A program made the position numbers and the translations under genes. The notes under the pieces were generated by a model. The model did not search any database and was not told the origin of the DNA. It saw only the letters and a list, made by a program, of their open reading frames with translations. DNA of 64,000 bases from Sequoia sempervirens (lineage: Eukaryota; Streptophyta; Pinopsida; Cupressales; Cupressaceae). The DNA lies in NCBI GenBank assembly GCA_007258455.2, contig VDFB02196116.1:74500-138499 (forward strand). Direction: 5' to 3'. Of the stretch, positions 11,400 to 23,279 are shown piece after piece. Within the stretch, counting starts at the first letter, position 1. Each line of letters starts with the position of its first letter.

Positions 11400-13400
11400 C
11401 TAAAACGGCCCTGGGCCCTACCAGGCCCGGGCGTCCGGAATTCCCTAACTGGATTTCCCTGCTTGGATTGCCATTTCCTGCGGCGCTCGCTGGGCATTCT
11501 TCCGGATCCTGAGGTCTGATCCACCTCTCAGCGTTTGCAAAAACTTGTTGAAATTCCCTGCGGCCTTCCGCCTTTTGGACCCTAGACCCCGAAGATCAGT
11601 CTCCAGGGTTTCGTCTTGGTTTTGTTGTTTGTGATGGCAAACCTCCTGCGACGACCCGCCCCCAAGTCCCGCCATCATCTTCGTCATCTACGAAGTGGTG
11701 TCGTCCACTGTCTACCGTGGGCTCCTTTGGGCCTGGCTTTCCGAAATTCTATTTCTAGAATTCCGTGACGGTTCCGCCATCCCTAATGGCGGATCCCCGA
11801 CAGAATCCCGCGCTTCGAGCCCCGAATCGCTCCCTGCCATCGCCGTCCAAACCAACGACAAATCTTAAAGCGGCCGTCACGTCACGCCTCCCTAGCCGTC
11901 GGGCCCCGACATTCCCGCCTCCGTCGCTGACTTTGAATCCACCAACCTTTTCTCGCGGTCGTACCTGCATTTAATGCATGCATTCATGGCGGGTGGGGTA
12001 TAAAATGCCCAATCTGGGCAGTCATTTTCATCAAAAAGGATTAGAGCGAATTGGAGAAGCTGTCATTTGGAGCCCACCACCTTTGACAACATCACAATCA
12101 TCACCCTCAGCATCACTCTGACCAACGTAGGTGGATCCCACATCTAGCCACTTAGCGTGTTTGAGGTAGGCCATCCAGTTGCCTTCCTGAGCTTCGTTTT
12201 GTCATTTTGAAGGATTTAAATAAATTAACAAATTGTTAGGAGGGTATAATGTGGTAGAACACTAGATTGCGCACCAAACCCACGTCTTGGAAAATCCACA
12301 AACCTCATGGAGTGCCCTCCCCGCCAATCCAGGACTTTTCCCTGGCGTGGCTGTTCTTCGCGCAGGGAAAACATGTGCCTCGGGCCCGAGACCCTCCTTT
12401 GTCGTTTAAATATCAAAATTTGAACACCTACTGACCACGATTCACCCCTCCTGGCCCAGCCCTTCGGACTTCCGTCCTCGGAATTCCATTCACAATTTTT
12501 CATGCCTAAATGGCAAACCTCCCCTTGCCTCCTGGCTACCGGATCCCGGCATGCGCCTCGCCGACAAACTTTAAACTGAACATGTGTCCTTCGGACCCCT
12601 CTGGCCCCGGACCCTGGAGTTCCTCCTTTGGGGTTCTTCCTGTGTTTTGTCGTCCGCAACAGCGAACATCGCCCGACATCCTGCACTCTGGGCTCCGCTG
12701 ACTCTCCCGCTGGTTAACCCTTGGCGATTTAAATCATTGCATCATTTTCACCTTTGGGCCTCGGATGATAGGTTTCCCTACTCAATTTTCCACCATTCCT
12801 CACGGCGAAGTCTTTCGGTGAACTAACGCATGTCGTCCGACCCCCGGACCTCGCCCTTTGCCCCGCTATTGGCTAGTGTTTTCGCATTCGCGGTTGATGT
12901 GCCCCTGGGCCCCAGTTCCCGAACTTCCATCCTCGGAAGTCCGCCGCTCTCTCGCCATCTAGGAAATTGTGCCCCGTCCATCCGGTCGTCGGGCCCTGTG
13001 CCCCAGGATTCCCGTCCTCGCCAGCCATTTCTAACGGAAAATGCCACCTGGCACCCTGACCTTTGGGCTCCACCATGTTGCTTGCCGCCGAACTTAAATG
13101 AAAAAACTCATGCTGTCGGGCTTCCCTTGTTGGACTTCCCCTCCGGACTTCCGTTGGGTGTTTTCCGTCACAAATGGCGAAGTTCACCTACCATCCCGGT
13201 GTTGCCGGCCCGAGCCCTCCAAAATGAAATAACGCATGATGGCCGCCCTTTGGCCCTCCGGGCCCCAGATCCTGGACTTCCGCTGCCAGATTTCCATTTG
13301 TTGTCTGCTGTCACCAACTGCCATCTCCCGACAACTTTCTAGCTTGGGACCTCCGAGCCTCCTTAAATCCATCTAAACGATCCCCAATCTGGAATCTAGC
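11400..13400 (+). repeat. CpG-rich degenerate modular repeats in the left LTR
   Basis: This GC-rich zone is built from diverged modules of roughly 65-150 bp. Recurrent cores are ATGGCGAAGTTC-type (near 11637, 12508, 12655, 12798, 13169), AACGCATG (12826, 13230) and CCTGGACTTCC/CCTCGGAATTCC (near 12470, 12620, 12930, 13000, 13275). Overlapping short frames occur on both strands, as expected of GC-rich noncoding DNA, and they are not conserved in the right copy. It lies upstream of the LTR-borne frame and could be promoter or intron sequence. Confidence 0.6.
11999..12006 (+). promoter_or_regulatory. TATA box upstream of the LTR-borne frame
   Basis: TATAAAATGCCC follows a GC-rich stretch. The roughly 150 bases after it (12012-12165) are better conserved between the two LTRs than the flanking CpG-rich DNA, as expected of a transcribed leader. 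In the right LTR the same place reads AAATAAAATGCCC, so the box is lost there. Confidence 0.45.
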
Positions 13401-13702
13401 TTCGACCCACGTCCTAAATTTTGGCCCTCTTCATCATGAGCTTCTCGAAATATTAAAATCTGACCAAAAAGGTCTCTAGGAGCTTCCCGTTGCATTTTCC
13501 CTTCTATACAACATTCCTGTCAGGGAAGTCCAGCCCTCTGGGCCTAGATTGTCCAAATGCTCTAAAACAAAGATCAATAACGTCTAGAGATAAAATCCAT
13601 GATATACTTGATTGATTATTTGAAGTAGATATTTTTTTTGGGATATGGACTAACATGAATGCTTTTGATGATCTATTATGCTGACTTTTCCCTTGCTTGC
13701 AG
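12166..13702 (+). other. Possible intron before the LTR-borne frame
   Basis: The 3' side is convincing: GCTGAC branch-like sequence, a pyrimidine tract, then TTGCTTGCAG ending at 13702, six bases before the ATG. A matching donor, TTTGAG then GTAGGC, lies at 12165/12166. Both sites are conserved in the right LTR (33088/33089 and 34688). Another donor in R-U5 of the genomic RNA could be used instead. Splicing is inferred, not shown. Confidence 0.4.
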
Positions 13703-13707
13703 AACAT

Positions 13708-16700
13708 ATGGAATCAAGTGCAGGAACTTCAGGGGCATCCACCGAGAAGGACAAGGGTAAGATGTCAGGAAGGACCCCTCAGGGAAAAGAAGAAAAATAT
13801 CAAATGAAGTATCAATTCCAGGGCGAGCCGCTCCACTCCAAGGTCACAACAGACTGGAAGAAAATTACAGACACCAATATTGGCCAGGTGGATATAGATG
13901 AATTCACGCAGAGGGTCAGGGTCAACCTGACAACGAAAATTGTCAGATTGATAAGGCAGAGTGGAATAGCAAAGGCTGCCAGTTTCCCTCCATCTCTTGT
14001 GGCGCCCGAATTAGTCATGGCTTGCCAATAAGCCTATTAGATAGATACTAGAACAATTGTGGATAGGGAGGGAAACATCCTCGCAGATATGTCACTAGAA
14101 GGGATCACCAAGACATTCCACATTCCTACGTTCCAACAGATGGAGGTCCCCGCATTAGAAGAATGTCAGGCAGTGTGGGATGCTAATCCGGCAGGGTGCA
14201 AGAAGTCAATAATTCTGCATTGGCTTAAGGAAAAACAGGGCGACACTATGAAGGTTCCCCAGGAACTCTTCCGTAGTGATTTCTACGAGGATTACCATGA
14301 CCTGGTAACCTTGTTGAGTAGGGTCATGGGTCTTCCAACGACTGCCTGCTTCCAGGAGTGGATGGCGTACTATATTGAGCAGATCTTGCGGGGAAATGAG
14401 GAACTTACAACTAAGGTTTCATTCTACTGGGGAGGCATCATAAGCGACTGCTTCCATGAGCAGCTTATCAATGTGAAAAAGGCTTCCAAATTCTACGTGA
14501 CCTCCTACCTTGTCTACTCCTTGGTAGATCAAAGACAGTACAGCGAGCTATTTGTAGCACCCGATCAGGGGCAGAAGTGAGGACTTAAAGCCTATGACAA
14601 ATACCTGCAGCTCCAATACTACAATTTCAAGAAAGAGTACTGCAGGGTTAACGAAGCCTTCATTGGCCATATCATCAGATTAATCATCGGAGACTTTGAG
14701 AGGAGGGTCTCCCACAGTGCCAAGGCGCTTCTAAAGCAATATGCCTTCCTCTTCATCTAGTATCCGAAATTCACGTACATTCAGGCCTAGGGCTTCTCCA
14801 AAAGGTCGAATAGATTGCCTTGGTACCCCAACGACAGAATCATCCTCCTAGAGCTTTCTCGGTAGCTCCAACACATCCAGGCAATCTTCGGCAACAAGTA
14901 CATAGCAGGGATTTCCTACCCCATGACCCTTGGCCAGGGCATGTATCGACTGCAGACGTCACAATGCGCCAGTAACTCTAAGAAGGAGCTGAAGGAGTAC
15001 CATTTCGACTGGTACACTGCTCGTCCATGAATGGATCCACATGGCCACATCAGGAAAGCACTGGGGCCAGCATATGCCCATCAGTATCACATTGAGGATT
15101 TCTGGGCTGACTGCCAGGATGACAAAGAAGTGCGTGCAAGGCACTATATGCGCATGATGGTGCAATTCTTGAAAAGAATGCAACCATTTCTGGTACTGGA
15201 CCAAGTCGAGGAGGACGAGTCCACAATCATGCACCTGAGGTACCCTACGGTTTCCAACCTACCAATACCATCAATCGACTAGGATGAACAGGAGGTCGAT
15301 GACCTGGACACCATAACCCAGCCGATTCTAACTCGTACTAGGGAGTGGATCGATGGGTAGGTGGCACATCTAAAGCGACAAGGAGTAGTCCTGACATATG
15401 AGGGGCTCAAAAGCGAGCCAAGTACCACGGACGATGTCGCTACCACCACGTCAACTGGTGAGACCTCCAAGTCTTCTCCAGTCACCAGGTCCCAAAAAAT
15501 GAAAGGAGAAGAGACCACACAGTCTCCAGATTTGAGGGCCCCAACGAAAGAAAGAAACGGGAAACTCATCTCCTAAACGGCTTAAACAAGCAGTAGGTGC
15601 GGAAGAATCCCGACCCCCGTTGGCTCTCCCTGCCCCCTTGTTGCACCGCTCACCTCCCTAGCTGCAGTCGCCACTTCCCCACTGGTAGTGGACATTTATG
15701 TCCATCTTGCTCCTTTGCCTTCGGCTGAATCAATAATAATCATTGACTCCTCTTCTGGCATGACCACTCCCCCTTCTTCTTCTATTGCCATGTCGCCAAT
15801 TACTTCACTCCCTCTAGCAACAATAACGTCACCTGTTCCCATTGCCACTATGCCCGATGCTCTTTCAAGGCACATGTAAAGTCTCCTCCCTGAGCTCTCT
15901 TAGATCCTAATGGATCCAACTCTCTAGGCAGCCCTTGCCCAAGTCCTTGCAATGGATCAACCCTCACAACTGCTGATAGGGCCACTAACTATAGAGGCCA
16001 CTATGCAAATCTCAAAGGAGTTGGAAGAGCGAGAGCAGGAGGCCTCGAAGTCCATCAAGGAAGAGGTTGATGAGTATCATGAGCACCCTGAGTACGAGCA
16101 CCGAACCATTGACAGGGTGGTTTATGAGGAGGAGGAGACGGGCTCTTTCGAGAGTGGAGATGAGGAGGACAGCTCAAGTGCTAAGGAAATCATCCAAACA
16201 TTCGATGATGACCTTGAGGAAGAATTGGCACAGTAGCTAAAGGACATTGGGGCGGAGGTAGAAGTGTCACCATATGGTGAAGAAGGGCAGCCAGCAGAAG
16301 AGCAACAAATAAAGGACTTAATTGAGGCTGAAGCCCATGTCATCAAAGGCCCCGAGGCCGAGGCTATTGAGGAGAAGAAAGAAGAAGAAGCAGCAAAAGA
16401 AGAAAGCCCCATCTAGCAGTCGTCCACCAAGCTGCCTGTCAAATGCCTCATTTTCATTCATGACTCCGACGAAGAGGAGGAGGATGCTGCCCAAAAGAAA
16501 GGAGAACCCCAAAAGGAAAAGGAGGCAGAGGTCTTGCCTTTGACTGAGGAGGGCGAGGGTAGCCGTGATTCACCTAAGGGGAAGTCTGTTGTGCCCGAGT
16601 GGTTGGAAAGGCAACTTGAGAAAATGACGCTAGTGCTGAAGGACCCAAGGGCGAGGTTGGAGGCCATCTTGGCTCGATCCCAGATCACAACGAAGAAGGA

Positions 16701-17862
16701 GAAGAAGCCCAAGGTCCGAACCAAAGTAACCATGGACACTTCTGGTTCTTGAGCGGCACAAATTGCAACGCCCATGATTGGCCAAGCTGGGGTGGCTACA
16801 ACATCTCAACCATTGACTTGGTGACCGCAACCAGAGAGCAAAAGGTTGAGCACCTTGAGGAGTCGATGGCCACAGTGGTGCACCTGATAAAGCAGGAAAA
16901 AATCTCCAAGGATGAGCTTAAGGCACAGGTTGCAGCATTGACAGACTATATATAGCAATGGTCCTCAGTGGATGACCTGCCCACCACATCCATGGATGCA
17001 CCGCAATTGCTTTCTAGGGAGCAAGTAGATAAAATGGAAAGAAGGAAGAACTTGGAGAAAACCACCGAGGACTGGTTCCGACAGGTCTCATTCGTCGGGA
17101 ACATGGGAATCAACAGAGCTTTGCGGACAGCCAACAAGTTCCTGGACTTGATACAATCTGTGGAGAGCACAAAAAGGCTCTGCACCAATTTCTCCGCAAC
17201 CTACGACTCCACCTTCCAAAGGATTGAGGCCATCCTTCAAATGCCTAAGGACACGTGGGAGGACAAAACTAGAGTTTAAAAAAAAATATCACTAGCTAAT
17301 GGATGTGTGGAGCAGAGACTTCGACAACTGGAAGGAGAGGTTGGAGCAAATCCTGAGCAGGGTGGATCCAGACATTGAGTGGATCAAGGAAATCTGGGCG
17401 GAATGTGACCAGTATCTTAAGCTAATGGTGGGCTATGATATGCCCACTATGCAAATCGATCCAGAGAAGATCAAACCATACTTCCAGGAGAAGATGAAGG
17501 ACGAAACAACTGGAGAAATCATGACGGAGTTCCTGAGTTTTGCTGCCCGCACCTTCGACCAATTAGAGCTGTTTAGGGACCAAGGTTCAAAGTATGATGA
17601 AGATTGGAAAAGGTTGGAAGAAAATGCTAGGGAATGGAGCTATCAGGCGTTGGGATGTGAAATCCTCGAAATAGATAAGCTTCAGGCAGTCATCCTCAAA
17701 TACATAGAACACATAGCTTCCGAGGAGTAGGAGGACAACCCAGCCAAAGATGAAGACCTTCCTAAAGAGTAGCTATAGCAACAAAACAGCAATCCACTAA
17801 AGGACAAAAGAGTTATAGTGCCATCAGCTAGAAGACGAAATAGGGAAGAAACAAAATTGTAA
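13708..17862 (+). pseudogene. LTR-borne frame of about 1,384 codons, unknown function (left copy, broken)
   Basis: I do not recognise this protein. The frame begins at an ATG six bases after a 3' splice site and ends at TAA 17860-17862, with the same ending as the right copy. The layout is a short polar Ser/Thr/Lys leader; a region of about 580 residues with globular composition, rich in Tyr, Trp and Phe (13.83-15.55 kb); a Pro/Ser/Thr linker; a long Glu/Asp-rich and Lys-rich stretch (about 16.07-16.73 kb); a coiled-coil-like segment (16.84-16.96 kb); and a helical, charged C-terminal region. Breaks are in-frame stops, many explained by C-to-T change of CAG, CAA or TGG, plus small frameshifts near 15550, 16790 and 17270. 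It does not resemble gag, pol or a known env in anything I can see. Confidence 0.7.
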
Positions 17863-17967
17863 TTTTAAATTGAGATATATTTGGGGGTAGGTGAAACCCT
17901 ATTTTGTAATGAATCTTGGCCACCCAATGAGAATGAATTTTGGCCATTCATTTAACTTTTGGAAAAC

Positions 17968-17975
17968 TATAAATA
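17968..17975 (+). promoter_or_regulatory. LTR promoter TATA box (left LTR)
   Basis: CTATAAATAGGGC is a canonical plant TATA box, conserved exactly in the right LTR. Transcription should start about 30 bases downstream, near the GAGAGAGTTGAG at about 18000. This makes everything upstream, including the long frame, U3, and leaves about 0.86 kb of R-U5. Confidence 0.75.
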
Positions 17976-18866
17976 GGGCACTCTTTTCATTTGCAAAGAG
18001 AGAGTTGAGTTGTTGTAAAGGAATGTTGTAGAAATTTATAAGAAAAAAGCATTGATTTGGTGTATTTTCTTGGTTTCTCTCATATTGCTTGATTCATTCT
18101 CCAATGTTAGATGCTTGAATTATTTCTCATTGCTATTTAGTTAGCTGTTTTCTTTCTTTGGATAAATCTTAGGAACGTTGTTGGGTGATTATGAAAATTC
18201 CTGCCTTGTTGATAATTTCTTTGTCCATACTTTTTACTGTTTGCTGATGGTAGATAGCTGTGCAAAGTTAGCCTAGACTTGATTTCAAAGCTGCTCCAAA
18301 CATTTATCTTTGATTCATGCATGTACATGGTGAATGAGGGATGAAATATTTACAGACCTTAGAAAATAGCACAATTTCCATGATACTATGAAATCCCTGG
18401 TTAAGTGGGATAATGTTTTAAGGAATTGTCCATTGCAGGAACTCCATTGTCACTATTCATAGTTAATTTCAGACTTAGAAACTTTTCTTCTCCTTCTCCC
18501 TTTTTCCCTTTTTTTTAGTAGCTGACCTATGCTAAGGTTCATTGCACATTGTAAAGCCAAATCCAACAACAAAATGGAGTCTAAGATTATTGTTTGAACT
18601 TATAGCCTGTACATAACAACTTCCCATCCTAAGGGCTCCATTTCAAATATCCAACTTCCATGCTTTGTATTTCCTATAAGACCACCTTGTGATTCTAGAA
18701 AATCACATCAAACTACTGAGGTATCTAAGCATTGTCATGACCTGACACCCGAGAGACCTTGGGAGAGTGTTCTGCAATCCGATTGTGGAAGATTGTCTTT
18801 CAAGAGAGGTAGTGCACCTACGCACTTCCTGTGTTGAGAAGTGCATAAAAAAACCATCAACAGAAC

Positions 18867-18885
18867 TGGCACCAGAAGGAGGGCC
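18867..18885 (+). other. Primer-binding site of element A
   Basis: TGGCACCAGAAGGAGGGCC begins with the TGG that pairs to a tRNA 3' CCA end and starts four bases after the LTR end. I cannot name the tRNA with confidence; it is not the initiator-Met site seen in element B. Confidence 0.75.
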
Positions 18886-18914
18886 ATGGTGGAAATACCA
18901 AGTTAAGGGATAAA

Positions 18915-20650
18915 GTGAAGTTGGACCGAATCGGATCATTCTCCCTGGAGAGATTTCAATGGATTCTACGGTCAACACCAAACAAGGGAGAATTTGAAGA
19001 ATTACAACCTCCTACGAGGGCAAAGCGAGCTCAAGGAAGTAGCGTTGTCTCTTCCTCTTCCTCCATTCCATCTACCTCCATTCCACCCTCACCTTCACTT
19101 GGCTGGCCTTCATCTTCCACCCAACCATCTCAAACTGCATTTGTACTTCCTATCTCCGGCAGCCAGGGGTTTGCTCCTCTCCCAGCCCGTCTAGCCCAAG
19201 GCACAGTCTAGGTAGCCATAGCTCAAGTGCAGCCTCAGATTCCTGTTGTATTGCAAATACAACCCCAAATTCCTGTTCTCCAATAGCAAGCACCACCTCC
19301 GCCACCCTCCATGGCTTAATTAGACATAACCCTTCGCCGATACATTTTGCTGTCTACAATGATATGCCCAAGAATCTGGAGGGATTTTGTTCGAAGTTCC
19401 ATCTGCATGATATGCAAAGAACGGCCAAGGACCATATCAAAATATTTGAGACATCGATCACCAAAATGCAAGTGGACCACGAAGACGTTGCATGTCACCT
19501 TTTTCTGCATTCATTGGGGGAAGAGGCCTTCTATTGGTACATCAATTTAATGAGGGGATCCATTACCTCGTGGAACCTGATGAAGAATGCCTTCCTACAT
19601 AAATACAAGATCCCTATTAGCCTTTCGGAGCTTTACCAATAGTTCATGTCTGTCAAGAGGGAAGTTAACAAACCTATTGGCTCCTTCAACGACCGTTTCT
19701 ATTGGGCTTATACAAGGCTTCAGGATCCGTACCTCTATAATGATGCGGTGGCTCTCTCGGTCTATTATGCAGCTCTGGACAACCTCACATCAGCCTTGGT
19801 GAAAAGGATGCGCCCACCGCTCACTACCCTAGTGACTGCCTAAGCGAAAGCCGTTGTTGCTAGTGCGGACTTGGGATAGAATATCTCTAGCCCGCTGCCT
19901 TCTTTGGGGCCGGTGGCCCACCCAATGCAAATTTAGGGGCTTAATTAGGCGTTTGCTCACCAACCCCTTCTTATGAACCAAGTGCCTCAATTTCCTATGG
20001 TGCCACATCTAGGACAACCATTGAATTATGCGCCTCCCGCGCCCTCCTATATGTAGCCCCAGCAGCAGTATAACTATTCCCAAGCTGCTCCACAATAGCA
20101 GGCGTACCCCCAATAGCCCCAGGCGCCATTGTACCTATCGGGAACAGAGTTTCTTCTAGCCTATTAGAATCAACCGGCAGCCCCACCCGCTTTTATCCAA
20201 AATCTGGCACCATCGCTTGGGGGCGAAACTAAGAAAGACAAGTTAGAAGAACTAACTGAAATGATTAAGAAAATGTGCACGTAAATGACACACCTAAAGA
20301 ACTAGAATAACCAGTTGCAGGCCTCCCAACGTAATTTCCAGGCCAATCTCAACCTGGACAGCCGAGACAATAGGGACAGCAGAGATAATTGAGAAGAAGG
20401 CACTTCCTCCGGACAGAATTATGAGAGGGGGAAAAACACCAATCAAAATGCATAAATGAGACCTTCTCAAAGGAAAAATCGTACATGGAACACCAGGCCC
20501 AATAATGGAGGAGTCCCTACATCTTTCGATCAACCGGCAAGCAATGACAAAACATCCAGTGGTGTATATCTAGCTGAAGCACCCTTGTCCAGATGGTGTC
20601 GACTTCACAAAACCAGCAGACATTCTAAGTTGGATTGTCCCGAGTTCTAG
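18915..20650 (+). pseudogene. Element A gag (broken)
   Basis: The frame opens at 18915 with a Ser/Pro-rich N-terminal region. It then passes, through a frameshift near 19330, into a capsid-like segment (about 19350-19850) with the retrotransposon-gag signature LHSLGEEAFYWY, followed by ITSW and FLHKY. A Gln/Pro-rich stretch follows. Near the end is a zinc-knuckle-like CX2HX4HX4C motif (20594-20638), in place of the usual CX2CX4HX4C. Several in-frame stops occur (for example near 19640, 19840 and 20283), mostly TAG or TAA where Gln would be expected. It would form the RNA-packaging core. Confidence 0.75.
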
Positions 20651-20657
20651 ACAGCTG

Positions 20658-21574
20658 TTGAGATCTTCTAGGTGGAGGTACAAAATGCAGTCGACAATGC
20701 CAGTTGCAGGGACATCGTTCCATCCAAGCCATATGACTCCTCCTGTCTCATGGTTAATCAAGCGCCATTCCTACAATGAGCCCAAAGTCGAGCCTACTCC
20801 TATTGAGGATGAAGAAGCACAAGAGGTAAGTAATGAACAAACCTTGGCTCAGCTCTTTGATTTAGTAGATAACGGCTCGGTAGATGAAGAAGAATCATTT
20901 GTAGATGAGGTCCACATGTTTTATCAATGGTCGAGTCCCTACTTCCTTAGGAATAGACAGGCGGGTGGACCCTTTACAACTTCTACCCCACCAAACAATC
21001 TCGCCACCCCACCTAATCCAAATGCCAGTAATAACCCTCGACTTCCTCACATACCTGCCCAATACCTCAACAAGAACGGATTTCAAAACCAATCGCAAAA
21101 TCAACCTCAGGGCCAATCCCAAAATCCGTCTAGTCAAACGAAGGTCCAACCTCCTAGTTCTGCTATAGGCCAAGCTTTTAGCTTGGAAATTGAGCAAATG
21201 GGTGAATATATAGCAGAAGAGTTCAAAAAGGTAAAAATCAGCTTATCAGCCTTCGAATTACTTAAAGTTCCTACCATGAGGCATGTCTTCTTTAGGGTTC
21301 TTAATGGGACTCCATCTTCTAATACGACACAAGAAACACTAGTTAAGAGGGTTACCTTTGACGAGCCTAGGAAAGAACCGGAGATACAGGATAACACCGG
21401 GAAGAGGAAGGATGTTCCCATGAACCAATTAGCAAGTAAACAAATTGAAAAGGAGCCAGAAAGGGCTAATAGGCAGTTCTCCAAGGACCAACAATTTAAG
21501 CAAACCAAGGATATGGGCAGTGATAGGAACAAAGGTCAGATAGCTCACATGGACATGCCTACGGGCATCCTCTA
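20658..21574 (+). pseudogene. Element A gag-protease linker
   Basis: A frame of about 300 codons, open between stops, joins gag and the protease in the same frame as the protease. It is polar, with a run rich in Asn, Gln and Pro (about 21000-21150) and a charged Lys/Glu/Gln tail (about 21360-21540). No domain is recognised. It resembles the low-complexity spacer found in long plant gypsy polyproteins. Confidence 0.55.
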
Positions 21575-21579
21575 GGGGA

Positions 21580-21830
21580 GACCAGAAACTCCCACTTTCC
21601 TGACCACCATTAGGATCCTTGGAAAGAACTTGCATAACTGCCTGCTCGATTCAGGAGCGTCTGCCAATGCCATGCCCTTGGCAGTATGCAAGGCTCTTGG
21701 CATCACTCCCACACCTTCAAAGAGGAAGGTGACCCAGCTGGACAAAACAGAGATCAACATTGTGGGTGAAATCAACCTTATCCTGATGCAGATTGCTATA
21801 GACCTGCGAATACAATAGGTCATCGATATT
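21580..21830 (+). pseudogene. Element A retropepsin-like aspartic protease
   Basis: The active-site motif LLDSGAS lies at 21642-21662, preceded by hydrophobic strands and followed by an ILMQIAIDL strand, as in retropepsin-like domains of gypsy elements. It processes the polyprotein. A stop separates it from the next stretch near 21819. Confidence 0.75.
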
Positions 21831-22238
21831 CAAGTGGCTGACCTTTCTCACATGTGGCTACTATGGAAGGGGCTACCAAATCAGATCTGTATCAACTGTG
21901 AACCCCGTATGAAGTATATGATCACGAAGTACAATAATCTAAGTGAGGTGTTGTTCCTCGAGACTGACCTAGAGAATTATCACCCTTTTGCCTACCAAAA
22001 TGAGCTCGGGCTTCAGGAAGAATGTTCCAATGAAGTGTTGCTAGTATTGTGTAGTCCCTTGACCGATTCTACACGAATGCCCCCAGACACAGAAGTGTTG
22101 ATGGAAACCGATAATGAACCTGATGAGGATGACAACTGGGGATTACTCAATAGCTTCTAGGAATTCATAGAAAAATGCGCAAGGGATCAAATTAGCCTAG
22201 GGGCCTAAATGAACTCACAGGATCTTTTGTTGTCGAAC

Positions 22239-22280
22239 TGGTGTAGGGTTCACAATGCTACACACTATGAGTTTGATTGT
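22239..22280 (+). other. Second zinc-knuckle-like motif
   Basis: WCRVHNATHYEFDC (CX2HX3HX4C) closely resembles WCRLHKTSRHSKLDC at 20594-20638 in gag. It lies between the protease and the extra RNase H, in the pol frame. It may be an internal duplication of the gag knuckle. Metal binding is inferred from the Cys/His spacing only. Confidence 0.5.
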
Positions 22281-22490
22281 TGCTTGTGTCAAGCAGCAGT
22301 TGCGCATGTTAGAAAAATAGATGCTCCTCAGATAGAAACGCCAAAGGAGGTACCAGCAAAATCGCTTGTCGCACAATGCATCGAACCAGAAAATTTCCAT
22401 AAGGTCATAAGACCATCCACCCATTTGAAATGGAATAGAAGCTTAATCGGACTCGAAGACAAGGAATCCTCTACATGCTAGACGCTCTGA

Positions 22491-22870
22491 TTTGATGGAT
22501 CAAAGTCTAGGCAAGGAGCTGGAGCTGGGTTCGAACTCATCAACCCAACGGGTAAGACATTTCTCACTACCCATATATTACAATTTTATTGCACTAATAA
22601 CGTAGCAGAATATGAGGCCTTAATCCTTGGCCTTCTTATGGCCTTGAAGAAAAATGTAAAAGTGATGCAAGTTTTCGGGGATTCCGAGCTCATAGTTAAG
22701 CAGGTCAGGAAGTTGTATTCCTGTCATGATCGGAGACTCACAAACTATAGGCATAGGGTCTAGGATCTCTTGGAGGGATTAGATACATTCAATATACAAT
22801 TGATCCCTCATGCTCAAAACCGCATAGCTGACGCCTTGGCTCAAGCAGCCAGCACCCTACAACCCCTCTA
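22491..22870 (+). pseudogene. Extra RNase H domain (RVT_3 / archaeal-plant type) between protease and RT
   Basis: The frame shows the complete family pattern: FDGS at the start (22491), GAGAGFEL, TNNVAEYEALILGL, FGDSELIVKQV, and HAQNRIADALAQAAS at the end. All four acidic catalytic positions (Asp, Glu, Asp, Asp) are present. One in-frame stop at about 22759 (TAG) interrupts it. In plant Tat/Ogre elements such a domain lies after the gypsy RNase H; here it lies before RT. Its job is to degrade RNA of RNA-DNA hybrids during reverse transcription. Confidence 0.8.
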
Positions 22871-23279
22871 TCTGTCTGGGCTCAAGAAATTCACTGTTGA
22901 GCTAACGTCCATGCCATCAGTCCCAGTTAATATTACCCACCTACAAGTCTTCAATGATGAAAAGCATATCCTTCAGTTCATCACGAGTTACAATGTCTTC
23001 ACAGCCCAGATAATTTATAAAGCTGATCCATAGGAGGCCGAACTGGACATAGAGGGGGTTATCAACCTTAAAACCAATACGATCTCTAGGGGTATGGTTT
23101 AGTTAGAACGCATATTTGACTTGGATCATATTAGAGATCAAGATCAGCAAATGAAAAAGGAGGCCATAAGCAACCAGTGCAATGCTCACAACCTTGGGAC
23201 AGCCGAGGAGATCAGGAATATTTTTATCGACAAAGTGTGCACGCCAGAAGAAAAGAAGGGAATCACGGATGCGTTATGA

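Larger units (their letters stand above)
11190..18862 (+). repeat. Left (5') LTR of element A, about 7.7 kb
   Basis: It is homologous along its length to about 32075-39839. The 3' end is sharp: ...CCATCAACA, then GAAC and the primer-binding site. The 5' boundary is fuzzy; similarity becomes clear around GATGTTGCTCC (11303 left, 32309 right) and can be traced weakly to about 11190. The right copy has roughly 100-150 bp extra near 32120-32270. The LTR holds a CpG-rich repeat zone, a frame of about 1,380 codons, a TATA box at 17968 and about 0.9 kb of R-U5. Plant gypsy LTRs are usually 0.3-5 kb, so this is at the extreme. Confidence 0.85.

Noticed and set aside
11126..13372. Overlapping frames of 60-170 codons on both strands in the GC-rich zone
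   Set aside because: High GC removes stop codons by chance. The frames overlap on opposite strands and are not kept in the right LTR copy.
16318..16512. Minus-strand and alternate-frame Lys/Phe-rich frames around 16.1-16.8 and 37.1-37.7 kb
   Set aside because: Shadows of the acidic GAA/GAG-rich part of the long LTR frame.
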